Shown here one piece after another: positions 24,165 through 32,172 of a DNA stretch of 34,584 nt. The notes beneath the pieces are model-generated. The model was given only the letters and a program-made list of their open reading frames with translations, was not told the DNA's origin and did not search any database. The stretch is from assembly GCA_035546775.1 (NCBI GenBank), contig DASZWD010000070.1, positions 1 to 34,584 on the forward strand. Reading direction: 5' to 3'. Source of the DNA: Acidimicrobiales bacterium. Its GTDB lineage: Bacteria > Actinomycetota > Acidimicrobiia > Acidimicrobiales > JACCXE01. How positions within the stretch are numbered: the first letter of the stretch is position 1; each line of letters opens with the position of its first letter. The position numbers and the translations under genes are program-made.

Positions 24165-24307
24165 AGCGCCTCCTGTCGCTCGCAGCCCTGCTACTCCTGC
24201 TGGTCGTCGGCGCGTCGCCGGCTCACGCCGTGCGCGAGCCGGCGGTTCAGCTGCACGCTCAGCACGTCGCCCAATGGGGGTGCGGCGTGACCGAGGGTTA
24301 TTGCTAA
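24161..24307 (+). CDS. 48-aa exported two-cysteine micropeptide
   Basis: GTG at 24161 overlaps the DUF4242 stop by four bases. Residues 1-22 are a clear signal peptide (KRLLS, a run of Leu/Val, ASPAHA), leaving about 26 residues: VREPAVQLHAQHVAQWGCG and VTEGYC at the C-terminus. Two Cys seven residues apart at the end could close a ring or bind metal together with the two His. The stop codon overlaps the stop of the opposite-strand phosphatase. Possible roles are a signalling peptide, an antimicrobial or a periplasmic metal-binding partner of the DUF4242 protein; nothing in the sequence decides between them. Confidence 0.62.
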   Translation: MKRLLSLAALLLLLVVGASPAHAVREPAVQLHAQHVAQWGCGVTEGYC

Positions 24308-25119
24308 GCGGCGTCGTTGGTCAACAGCTCGAGGCGCAGCGTCGTCAGCGTGTCGTCGCTGACGCCGTGGTGCAGGAGGTACCCCTCGGCGCCGCCGTAG
24401 GTTTCGGCCAGCCAGTCGAGCGTGTCGTCGAGGGCGCGGCGCGGCGCCGACAGGTACGGCCGCACCATCTCGACGTCAATGCCGGCGGCTTCGAGTTCGG
24501 GCCGCAGCTCGGCGATGCGCGCCTCGCTGCGGGTGACGTTGGTGAGCTCGTAGTCGTCGAGGATGTGCTCGCGGTTCACGCCGAGGACTTCGAGCAGGAG
24601 CGCGGCGGCGATGCCGGTGCGGTCCTTCCCGGCGGTGCAGTGGAACACCGCCGGGCGGTGCTCGACCGAGGCCAACTCGGTGATGAGGCGGGCGAAGAGG
24701 TCAGGCCACGTGGTGAGGTTGTCGCGGTAGGTCTCGGCCACGTAGGTCTCGTCCCAGTTCGCCTCGGCGCCGCGGGTCGTGAACCACTCGACGAGCGACA
24801 TCTCGGCCGCCTGCGGACCGATCGGCAGGTGAATCACCTCGTGTTCAAGCCCGTGTTCGATCGTGGGCCAGGCGTCGCGCTCGTTCTGGCGGCGCAGGTC
24901 GTAGACGCGCTTGATGTTGAGCTTGGCCAACTCCTGCCAGCCCGCTTGGGTGAGGAACGACACCGAATCGGCGCGGTACACCTGATCCCAGGCCGTGAGC
25001 CGACCGTCGACCGTGGGGTAGCCGCCGAGGTCGCGGAAGTTGCGCACGCCCTCGAGGGGGATGACGCGCTTGGGATGGTTGACGGCCACCTCCAGAGTCT
25101 TACGCGCTCCAGAGGTCAC
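24304..25119 (-). CDS. tyrosine-protein phosphatase (PtpB/LipA-type)
   Basis: A 271-aa protein. The signature HCTAGKDRTG (CX5R loop with Cys about residue 161) is that of the actinobacterial PtpB-like dual-specificity and lipid phosphatases. GVRNFRDLGGYPT near the start and VYRADSVSFLTQAG are also typical. It removes phosphate from phosphotyrosine or phosphoinositides. The GTG at 25119 overlaps the helicase stop by 20 bases and lacks a good ribosome site; a GTG at about residue 11 is an alternative. No secretion signal is present. It is cotranscribed with or read through from the SOS-controlled helicase. Confidence 0.88.
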   Translation of the reverse strand: MTSGARKTLEVAVNHPKRVIPLEGVRNFRDLGGYPTVDGRLTAWDQVYRADSVSFLTQAGWQELAKLNIKRVYDLRRQNERDAWPTIEHGLEHEVIHLPIGPQAAEMSLVEWFTTRGAEANWDETYVAETYRDNLTTWPDLFARLITELASVEHRPAVFHCTAGKDRTGIAAALLLEVLGVNREHILDDYELTNVTRSEARIAELRPELEAAGIDVEMVRPYLSAPRRALDDTLDWLAETYGGAEGYLLHHGVSDDTLTTLRLELLTNDAA

Positions 25120-27124
25120 TGAGTGCAGTCGAGACGCGTGTCGGCCCGTCGACCGGCGCGAAGTCGCCGATGGTGACGGGCCGTTCGATCACCGTCTCGT
25201 CGAGCACCGCGCTGAGGCCCGTGACGAATCGCGAAGGTTGTCCCCATGAGTGCGCATCGTCCTTGCCGTTACGGCGGTGGTAGAAGCGCTGCGGGTAGGT
25301 GATCGTGAGGTTGTCGCGGGCCCGCGTCATGGCGACGTACAGCAGTCGCCGTTCCTCGTCGACGCCGCCGGGTTCGCCCAGCGCCATGTCCGAAGGGATG
25401 TTGCCGTCGCTGGCGTGGATCACATAGACCGACTGCCACTCGCCGCCCTTGGCCGAGTGGATCGTCGAGAGCACGAGCCAGTCGTCGTCGAGGTGTGGGG
25501 GACCGACGTCGGTGGTGTTGGCCGGCGGGTCGATGGCAAGGTCGGCCAGGAACGCGCCCCGGGTGCGATGCGCCCCGGCCATCGACACCATCGCTTCGAC
25601 GTCGCCCTCGCGCGTGCGGGCGTTGTACGGGTAGGCGCGTTCGAACGCGACGTGCAGGAAGGGGAGCAGCCGCTCGATCTGCGTGGCCGGCGGCGGGTCG
25701 GGCGGGCCGATGCAGTCGCTCAGGCACTGCTTGAGCACTTCGAGGTGCTCGACGGCCGCGGGCGGGACCAGCGTTTCGTGTTCGAGGAACGTCTTGAGCG
25801 CGGCGTCGGTGCGGGCGGTGACGCCGAGGTCATCGGCGATGCGGCGCGCCCACGCCGGGCCGACGCCTTCGAGCAGCCCGAACACGCGGTGCCACGCCAG
25901 CTCGTCGGTCGGGTTGTCGAGGATGCGCAGCAGCGCCAGCGTGTCCTTCACGTGCGCCGTCTCCAGGAACTTGAGGCCGCCGAACTTGACGAAGGGAATG
26001 TTGCGGCGCCCGAGTTCGATTTCGAGGCCGTCGGAGTGATGGCCGGTGCGGAACAGCACCGCCTGGTCGTGCAGCGCCACGCCCTTCTCGCGCTCTTCGA
26101 GCACGGCGTCGCAGATCACGTTGGCCTGGGTCTGCTCGTCGTCGCAGCGCACGAGCTTGGGGCGGCGGTCGCCGGTGCGATCCGTCCACAGCGTGCGGGG
26201 GTAGGGCTGCGGCGCCTTGTCGAGCATGGCGTTGGCGGCGTGCAGGATCGGCGGGATCGAGCGGTAGTTCTGCTCGAGGGTGACGACCTCGCAGTTGTCG
26301 AAGCGATCGGGGAAGCCGAACATCACGTCGGAGGTGGCGGCGCGGAAGCCGTAGATCGCCTGAGCGTCGTCGCCCACCGCCGTGATCGCCGCGAGGTCGG
26401 GACCGCAGTGGGCGGCGAGGATGTCGCCCTGCACGGTGTTCACGTCCTGCACTTCGTCGACGAGGACGTGGTCGAACATGGCGCGCAGCCGCGCGCCCGC
26501 GGGGTCGACGGCGAGGGCGCGCCAGTAGAGCAACAGGTCGTCGAAGTCGATCACGTTCGTTGCCTGCTTGCGCGCCGCGTATTCGGCGAACACCTCGCGC
26601 ATCGGGTCGAGGTCGCCGCGGCACCACGGAAAGAAGTCGGCCAGCGTGTCCGACAGCGGCGCCTGCGCGTTGGCGACGCGCGAGTAGATCGCCTGCAGCG
26701 TGTCCTTGCGCGGGAAGCGCCGATCGCCCCGGTCTCCATTTTTGGCGAAGCCGAGATCAACGCGTACCAGGCCCATCAGGTCCACGGCGTCGCCCGCATC
26801 GAGCACGGTGAAGCCGGGCCGCAGGCCGATGACCTCGGCGTGCTGTTGCAACAGGCGATGCGCCACCGCGTGGAACGTGCCGCCCCACACGCGGCCCGCG
26901 GCGTTGGGATCGGCGTGGCGCGCCGCGCGGGCGATGAGTTCGTGCGCGGCGCGGCGGCTGAAGGTGAGCAGCAGCAGGCGCGACGGGTCGGCGCCGCGCT
27001 CGATGAGGTGGGAGAGGCGGGCCGCCAGCGTCGTCGTCTTGCCCGTGCCGGCGCCGGCCACGATCAGCAGCGCGTGGCCCTCGTACTCGACGGCCCGCCG
27101 CTGCGCCTCATTGAGTCCGAACAT
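25100..27124 (-). CDS. UvrD/Rep-family ATP-dependent DNA helicase
   Basis: A 674-aa superfamily 1A helicase. Visible motifs are Q (LNEAQRRAVEY), Walker A (AGAGTGKTTTLAARL, about residues 25-39), DEVQDVN (Walker B), DDAQAIYGFRAAT, LEQNYRS, STIHSAKGGEWQSVYV and LYVAMTRARDNL. Length and motif order fit a UvrD-like enzyme, but no HRDC domain is seen, so it is not mycobacterial UvrD2 by architecture. The role is 3'-5' unwinding in DNA repair. ATG 27124 is chosen: a -10 TAGCAT lies eight bases upstream and a perfect LexA box (27140-27153) lies immediately above it, so the gene is SOS-repressed. It overlaps the phosphatase gene at its 3' end. Confidence 0.92.
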   Translation of the reverse strand: MFGLNEAQRRAVEYEGHALLIVAGAGTGKTTTLAARLSHLIERGADPSRLLLLTFSRRAAHELIARAARHADPNAAGRVWGGTFHAVAHRLLQQHAEVIGLRPGFTVLDAGDAVDLMGLVRVDLGFAKNGDRGDRRFPRKDTLQAIYSRVANAQAPLSDTLADFFPWCRGDLDPMREVFAEYAARKQATNVIDFDDLLLYWRALAVDPAGARLRAMFDHVLVDEVQDVNTVQGDILAAHCGPDLAAITAVGDDAQAIYGFRAATSDVMFGFPDRFDNCEVVTLEQNYRSIPPILHAANAMLDKAPQPYPRTLWTDRTGDRRPKLVRCDDEQTQANVICDAVLEEREKGVALHDQAVLFRTGHHSDGLEIELGRRNIPFVKFGGLKFLETAHVKDTLALLRILDNPTDELAWHRVFGLLEGVGPAWARRIADDLGVTARTDAALKTFLEHETLVPPAAVEHLEVLKQCLSDCIGPPDPPPATQIERLLPFLHVAFERAYPYNARTREGDVEAMVSMAGAHRTRGAFLADLAIDPPANTTDVGPPHLDDDWLVLSTIHSAKGGEWQSVYVIHASDGNIPSDMALGEPGGVDEERRLLYVAMTRARDNLTITYPQRFYHRRNGKDDAHSWGQPSRFVTGLSAVLDETVIERPVTIGDFAPVDGPTRVSTALSDLWSA

Positions 27125-27139
27125 GCGTTCGTATGCTAG

Positions 27140-27153
27140 CGAACGTGCGTTCG
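27140..27153. promoter_or_regulatory. LexA (SOS) box of UvrD-like helicase
   Basis: CGAAC-GTGC-GTTCG, a perfect match to the Gram-positive/actinobacterial LexA consensus CGAAC-N4-GTTCG. It lies two bases upstream of the -10 TAGCAT (minus strand, 27138-27133), so LexA would block polymerase. Confidence 0.82.
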
Positions 27154-27168
27154 GATTGCCGAGATGTT

Positions 27169-27219
27169 GAATCGGCACGCGGATTGTGCCCTGGGCGGGC
27201 ACAATCCGCGTACCGATTC
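27169..27219. terminator. 23-bp-arm hairpin after Rieske-ThDP gene
   Basis: Arms 27169-27191 and 27197-27219 pair at 22 of 23 positions (one C-A mismatch) around a five-base loop. The structure begins one base after the stop of the Rieske-ThDP gene and ends about 15 bases above the LexA box of the helicase. No T-tract follows. It is most likely a transcription terminator insulating the SOS gene. Confidence 0.7.
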
Positions 27220-27220
27220 G

Positions 27221-29215
27221 CTATGAGTAGTTGGGGTCCGTCTTGACGGCGACGAGGGCGGGGCCGCCGCGGACGGCGAAGGCTTCGGCGAGCGTCGGGG
27301 CAAGTTCCGCCGCCGTGGCGACGGTGAAGCCGCGGGCCCCGCACAACTCGGCGTAGGCGGCGAAGTCCGGGTTGTGCAGGCTCGTCTGCCACACGGCGCG
27401 CTGGGCGCCGATCTGTTCCTTGGTGATCTTGGCGAGCTGGCCGTTGTCGAGCACGACGACGACGATCTCCATGCCGTACTTCACCGCGGTGGTCACCTCC
27501 GCGAGGTACTGACCGAGCCCGCCGTCGCCGCACACCGCCACGACACTTCTGTGAAGGATCTCCCGTCCGGAGGACGGACGATCCTTCACAGAAGGGCTGT
27601 TGGCTGGTGGGTGCAGCGCGGACCAGGCGCCCATCGCCGCGGGCAGGCCGAAGCCGATCGAGCCGAGGTAGCCCGACATCAGTACGTGCTGACCGCGCTT
27701 GGTCTCGAAGTAACGGCCGAAGGCGTAGGTGTTGTTGCCGACGTCGACGGCGATCACTGCGTCCTCGGGCACGGCGTCGCCGAGGGCGTCGAACAACGAC
27801 GCCGGATGCAGCGCCCCGTCACGTGACTGGGCGCGCCGCGACGCCTTCTCGGTGCGCCACCGCTCCCAGCGCTTGGCGATGGTGTCGCGCTGCTCGGGCC
27901 GGCGACGCGCCGTTGTCGCCTCGCGCAGCATCTCGCACGTGACGGTGATGTCGCCGAGCAGGGGCACGTTGACAGCGTGGAACTTGCCGAGCGTCATCGG
28001 GTCGAGGTCGACCTGGATCGTCGGGATGTAGGTGGCGATGCCGGTGTGGTCGCTGAACGACGCCCCGAGGACCAGCAGCGCGTCGGCCCGTCCCATCGTG
28101 ATCGACGCCACCGGGACACCGGAGCGGCCGAGGACGCCGCACGCCAGGGGGTGCGTGTCGGGCACGAGTCCTTTGGCCTTGAACGTCGTGATGACGGGCG
28201 CGTCGAGGTGCTCGGCGAGCGCGATCACTTCGTCCTCGTGGCCGCGAGCGCCGTTGCCCACGATGATGACGGGGCGTTGCGCGCCCTCGAGCAACGCCAC
28301 CGCCTCGGCGAATTGCGCGCGCGGCGGCGCCACGTCGGTCGCGGCGACGCGGCCGACGCGCGGACGGGCCGGCGGTTGGGCGACGCCGTCCCACTCCTGC
28401 ACCTCGTCGGGAAAGATGAGGTGGCCCACGCCGCGCTCGACGATGGCGTGCTTGCAGGCCAGCGCCATCAACTCGGTGGCGTTCTGGGGCCGCAGCACCG
28501 TCTGGCTCCACGTCGTCACCGCCTCGAAGGCCGACGCCAGCGGCACCTCCTGGAACGTGCCGGGCCCGAGTACCTGTGACTTCACCTGACCGGTGAGCGC
28601 CAGCACGGGCGCGCGGTCGACCTTGGCGTCCCACAAGCCGGTGAGCAGATTCGTGGCGCCCGGACCCGCAATGGTGAGGCACGCCGCGGGACGGCCGGTG
28701 AGCTTGGCGTAACCGCTGGCGGCGAAGGCCGCCGCGCCCTCGTGGCGAATGCCGATGTAGCGCAGCCGCCCGTCGTCCTCGGCGCGGCGCAGCGCGTCGG
28801 CGAGGCCGAGGTTCGAATGGCCGACCATGCCGAGGACGGTGTCGACGCCCCAGTCGCACATCACGTCGACCATCTGGTCCATCAAGGACGGGCGAGTCTC
28901 GAACACAGGTAGCTGAACGAACAGTGCACCGTCACGTTCCTCGACGGGGTACGACGTCGCCGCGTCCTTGAACCCGGGCGGCGGCGTGCCGGTGACGGGG
29001 TCGTACTCGTAGGCGTGCCACGGGCAGATGAGGTAGCCGTTCTCGATCTGGCCGTCGCCCAGCGGGCCGCCCTGGTGCGGGCAGTGGTTGTCGAGGGCGC
29101 CGTAGCCCCCCGACGTGCGGGTGACGCACAGCGCGCGGCCCTCGACCACCACGGTTGTGAGCCGACCGACCGCGAGGCCGGCGACGGGCAGCGGGTACCA
29201 GGCGACCTCAGACAT
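27221..29215 (-). CDS. Rieske [2Fe-2S] domain fused to ThDP-dependent enzyme
   Basis: A 664-aa protein. Residues 1-105 form a Rieske domain with both ligand pairs (C45-x-H47, C64-x2-H67: NHCPHQGG, ICPWHAYEYD). Residues 110-664 are a complete acetolactate synthase/pyruvate oxidase-type enzyme: catalytic Glu in IRHEGAAAFAASGYAKLTG (about 159), the PYR domain, a central domain, and the ThDP motif VVAVCGDGG ending in DNGQLAKI. A fused Rieske unit suggests electron transfer linked to decarboxylation of a 2-oxo acid. Just before GDGG, some 20 residues (SVKDRPSSGREILHRS and flanks) are extra, encoded by a 49-bp palindrome at 27546-27594. ATG 29215 overlaps the upstream gene by eight bases. The substrate is unknown. 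Confidence 0.87.
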   Translation of the reverse strand: MSEVAWYPLPVAGLAVGRLTTVVVEGRALCVTRTSGGYGALDNHCPHQGGPLGDGQIENGYLICPWHAYEYDPVTGTPPPGFKDAATSYPVEERDGALFVQLPVFETRPSLMDQMVDVMCDWGVDTVLGMVGHSNLGLADALRRAEDDGRLRYIGIRHEGAAAFAASGYAKLTGRPAACLTIAGPGATNLLTGLWDAKVDRAPVLALTGQVKSQVLGPGTFQEVPLASAFEAVTTWSQTVLRPQNATELMALACKHAIVERGVGHLIFPDEVQEWDGVAQPPARPRVGRVAATDVAPPRAQFAEAVALLEGAQRPVIIVGNGARGHEDEVIALAEHLDAPVITTFKAKGLVPDTHPLACGVLGRSGVPVASITMGRADALLVLGASFSDHTGIATYIPTIQVDLDPMTLGKFHAVNVPLLGDITVTCEMLREATTARRRPEQRDTIAKRWERWRTEKASRRAQSRDGALHPASLFDALGDAVPEDAVIAVDVGNNTYAFGRYFETKRGQHVLMSGYLGSIGFGLPAAMGAWSALHPPANSPSVKDRPSSGREILHRSVVAVCGDGGLGQYLAEVTTAVKYGMEIVVVVLDNGQLAKITKEQIGAQRAVWQTSLHNPDFAAYAELCGARGFTVATAAELAPTLAEAFAVRGGPALVAVKTDPNYS
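27546..27594. repeat. 49-bp palindrome inserted in frame within ThDP-enzyme gene
   Basis: Outer arms CTTCTGTGAAGGATC (27546-27560) and GATCCTTCACAGAAG (27580-27594) are perfect, followed inward by two mismatches, six more base pairs (CCGTCC/GGACGG) and a three-base loop. It lies between the PYR-to-PP junction ALHP and VVAVCGDGG, adding about 20 residues without a stop or frameshift. This is a small palindromic element in coding sequence. Confidence 0.85.
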
Positions 29216-29789
29216 GCTTGCGCAGGAACTCGATGGCGTCCTCGACGCTCGACACGTCGCGACTGTGGAGCGTCCAGCCCCACGGGTCGTCGAAGGTCGA
29301 CGTGTCGCTGCGGTCCCACGGCCCGACGTAGAGGTACGGCGCCGGGTACGTGTCGTCGCCCGGGGAGCCGCCGAAGTTCGTCTCGTTGAACGTCGTGGCG
29401 AGGTCGAAGTGCTCGGGCCAGATCTGCTGGGGCGACGCGTCCGGCGGCGCCACCGACTGCAGGGCCACGGCGACGAGGCCGTACCAGTCGCCGAGTCCCT
29501 GCGCGCTGCGGGCGTCGACGACGAGCGGTTCGTCGTCGAGCGGCGTCGTCGCGGCGTAGGGGAGTTCGGCGTCCGAGGCGCCGAGTTGGCGCAGCGTCTT
29601 GCCGTCGATGGCGACGCCGTCGAGCGTGCCGTCGCGGCACACCATGCGGCGCCCGTCGAACTCCTGAGTGGCGAAGCCGCCCGTGTGGGCGCGCAGGCCG
29701 ATGTGGCCGATGGCGGCATAGGACACCTTCGCCATCACGTGCTCGGCGACCTTGTGCAGCGACTGGCGCGTGGCGATGTAGGAACTCAC
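29208..29789 (-). CDS. conserved hypothetical protein upstream of Rieske-ThDP gene
   Basis: A 193-aa soluble protein starting at GTG 29789. Segments that look conserved are HIGLRAHTGGFATQEF, GRRMVCRDGTL, an acidic central part, FNETNFGGSPGDDTYPAPYL and YVGPWDRSDTSTFDDPW, and a C-terminal helix. No catalytic motif or known fold is recognised. Its stop overlaps the start of the Rieske-ThDP gene by eight bases, and the sulfatase ends 30 bases upstream, so it belongs to a three-gene operon and may support the fusion enzyme. Confidence 0.72.
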   Translation of the reverse strand: MSSYIATRQSLHKVAEHVMAKVSYAAIGHIGLRAHTGGFATQEFDGRRMVCRDGTLDGVAIDGKTLRQLGASDAELPYAATTPLDDEPLVVDARSAQGLGDWYGLVAVALQSVAPPDASPQQIWPEHFDLATTFNETNFGGSPGDDTYPAPYLYVGPWDRSDTSTFDDPWGWTLHSRDVSSVEDAIEFLRKHV

Positions 29790-29819
29790 GGCGGTCAGTC
29801 TCGCTTTGGCGGCTTGCCG

Positions 29820-32099
29820 TTACTGCGTAGCCATGTCGGCGCGCTCGCCGCGCGCCGCGGTCTCCTGCGCCTCGAGGTCGCGCTTGCGGATTACGTCGAC
29901 GACGACGCGCTTGACGACATCCCGCGACACCTCGCTGCGCCCTTGGAGCACGCCGTCGATCGAGCCCTGCGCGTAGTAACCGACGGTGAAGGGCGACATG
30001 CCGTAGGTGACGGGCGTGTTGCGCGGCACGGTGCCGTTGCCGACGGGCACGTCGCCGTAGCGCAGCTCGACGTCGGAGCCACCCGTCCCGTTCGGAATGC
30101 TGCGCACGACGCCCACGGATTGGCCGACGGGCAACTCGACCGACGCATTGACCGTCGTCAGCTGCGTGCCGACGAAGTTGTAGGAGTAGTGCAGCCGGCG
30201 GTCCTTGAGGTACAGCACGTAGCCGCCGGCGACGCTGCCGTGGGCCACGATCACGCCGTCGACCGAGCCCTCCGCCGGCACGTCGAGTTCCACCTGAATG
30301 GTGAAGGGCCGGTTCTTGAGCGCCGGCGCGACGTCTTCGGACATCGGACCGATGCCAGGATGGAACACGTACTGGGCACGGCGGTAGCGGCCGTCGTGGC
30401 CGACGACGGGCTGGTTGTTGAGCGGCAGCACCTGGAACTTCTCGGCCTCGGTCCACCACAGCTGCTTCATCTCTTCGAGCTTGTCGGGCTCGGTCGCCGC
30501 GAGGTCGTGCACCTCGGCGAAGTCGACCGCCACGTGGTACAGCTCCCACACGTCGTCGTCGAACGGCTTGGTGACGTCGGTGCCGTCGTAGACGGTGAAC
30601 ACCCCGGGGTGGTAGACGACCGCCTTCCACCCGTCGTGATACAGCGCCCGCGAGCCGAGCATCTCGTAGTACTGCGTGTGATGGACGGCGTCGCCGGCGA
30701 ACGACGTGCCTTCGATGGGCGACTGCTCGATGCCGTTGATGGTCGCCGGCGCTTCGATGCCGATCCACTCGAGCAGCGTGGGCAACAGGTCGATGGCGTG
30801 CACGTACTGATGCCGTGTCTCACCGGCGTGCGCGTCGCCGAAGCGCGCCGGCCAGTGCACGATCAACGGGTCGGCCACGCCGCCTTCGTGCGTGTCGCGC
30901 TTGAACCGCTTGAGTGGCGTGTTGCCGGCCCACGCCCAGCCCCACGGGTAGTGGTTGAAGGCGCGCGGGGAACCGAGGTCGTCGATGCGCGCCAGGTTCT
31001 CTTCGAGTGACTCGGGCACGAAGTTGAAGAAGTAGCCCTCGTTGAAGCTGCCCTTGGCGCCGCCTTCGGCCGACGCGCCGTTGTCGGACATCACGATGAA
31101 GATCGTGTTGTCGAGCTCGCCGAGCTGGTCGACGAAGTCGACGATGCGGCCGACCTGCGCGTCGGTATGCGTGAGGAAGCCGGCGTAGACCTCCATCATC
31201 CGCGCGTAGAGGCGGTGCTCGTCGGTGCTCAGGGTGTCCCACGGCGGGACCCAACTCGGCCGCTCCGACAGCTCGGTGCCTTCGGGCAGGAGGCCGGTCG
31301 CAACCTGTTTGGCGAACACGCGGTCGCGCCACGCGTCCCACCCGTCGTCGAACTGACCGCGATAGGCGTCGATGAAGTCGCGCGGTGCCTGATGCGGCGC
31401 GTGACACGCACCGGGCGCGAACCACAGCAGGAACGGGCGCGTCGGGCTGGTGGCGCGCAGGTCGGCGAGGTTGAGCAGCGCCTGGTCGGCGAGGTCCTCC
31501 GTCAGGTGGTAGCCCTCTTCGGGCGTGCGTGGCGGCGCCACGTTGTGGTTGTCGTGCACGAGATCGGGGAAGTATTGGTCGGTCTCGCCGCCCATGAAGC
31601 CGTAAAAGCGCTCGAAGCCGCGGCCGAGGGGCCACTTGTCCCGCGGCGAGCCCATCGTCATCTCCGTCGCCGGCGCCAGGTGCCACTTGCCGACGGCGAA
31701 GGTGGCGTATCCCGTCTCGAGCAGGATCTCGGAGAGGAAGCCGTTCTCCTTCGGGATGGTGGCGTTGTAGCCGGGGAAGCCCGCTGCGACCTCGACGATG
31801 CGGCCCATGCCGTTGCTGTGGTGGTTGCGGCCACTCAGGAGGCAGGCGCGGGTGGGGGAGCACAGCGCGGTGGTGTGGAAGTTCGAGTACCGCAGGCCGC
31901 CCGCCGCCAGGCGGTCGAAGGTCGGCGTGGCGATGTCGGAGCCGTAGCAGCCGAACTGGGCGTACCCGACGTCGTCGAGCAGCACCACGACCACGTTCGG
32001 CGACCCCGCCGGCGGCTCGTCGATCGGCGGCCACCACGGCTCCGATTCCTCCAGGTACCGCCCGACTTTGCCCTCGAACACCGGTTTTGCTTTGCCCAC
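29820..32099 (-). CDS. type I sulfatase (arylsulfatase family)
   Basis: A 759-aa protein. The formylglycine motif CSPTR (C80) in TTALCSPTRACLLSG, with metal ligands DD (42-43) in VVVVLLDDVGYAQFG, VGKWHLAP, HAPH and MSDNGAS, marks an active sulfatase. Its length and the extended C-terminal part (about residues 540-759, beta-rich) match the large bacterial arylsulfatase group. No clear signal peptide is present, so it may be cytoplasmic. It hydrolyses sulfate esters and needs a formylglycine-generating enzyme, which is not in the window. GTG 32099 is preceded by GGACGGGGGT. It heads an operon with two genes downstream and is divergent from the Rrf2 regulator. Confidence 0.93.
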   Translation of the reverse strand: MGKAKPVFEGKVGRYLEESEPWWPPIDEPPAGSPNVVVVLLDDVGYAQFGCYGSDIATPTFDRLAAGGLRYSNFHTTALCSPTRACLLSGRNHHSNGMGRIVEVAAGFPGYNATIPKENGFLSEILLETGYATFAVGKWHLAPATEMTMGSPRDKWPLGRGFERFYGFMGGETDQYFPDLVHDNHNVAPPRTPEEGYHLTEDLADQALLNLADLRATSPTRPFLLWFAPGACHAPHQAPRDFIDAYRGQFDDGWDAWRDRVFAKQVATGLLPEGTELSERPSWVPPWDTLSTDEHRLYARMMEVYAGFLTHTDAQVGRIVDFVDQLGELDNTIFIVMSDNGASAEGGAKGSFNEGYFFNFVPESLEENLARIDDLGSPRAFNHYPWGWAWAGNTPLKRFKRDTHEGGVADPLIVHWPARFGDAHAGETRHQYVHAIDLLPTLLEWIGIEAPATINGIEQSPIEGTSFAGDAVHHTQYYEMLGSRALYHDGWKAVVYHPGVFTVYDGTDVTKPFDDDVWELYHVAVDFAEVHDLAATEPDKLEEMKQLWWTEAEKFQVLPLNNQPVVGHDGRYRRAQYVFHPGIGPMSEDVAPALKNRPFTIQVELDVPAEGSVDGVIVAHGSVAGGYVLYLKDRRLHYSYNFVGTQLTTVNASVELPVGQSVGVVRSIPNGTGGSDVELRYGDVPVGNGTVPRNTPVTYGMSPFTVGYYAQGSIDGVLQGRSEVSRDVVKRVVVDVIRKRDLEAQETAARGERADMATQ

Positions 32100-32147
32100 A
32101 CCCCCGTCCTAATCGACTTTTCGTGTGTGCGTATTGCGGATCCTGAG

Positions 32148-32157
32148 TATCCGGATA
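32148..32157. promoter_or_regulatory. palindromic operator candidate in sulfatase/Rrf2 divergent region
   Basis: TATCCGGATA is a perfect 10-bp palindrome 15 bases upstream of the Rrf2 ATG, flanked by GGATCC and TATAGA. It is a candidate autoregulatory site for the Rrf2 protein and could also affect the divergent sulfatase promoter. Confidence 0.45.
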
Positions 32158-32172
32158 TAGAGTGTCCGTGTT

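Noticed and set aside
21416-32099. A sulfonate-degradation cluster (TauD, sulfatase, Xsc-like ThDP enzyme)
   Set aside because: The TauD-family gene is 5 kb from the Rieske-ThDP operon with unrelated genes between, and nothing in the ThDP enzyme identifies sulfoacetaldehyde as substrate.
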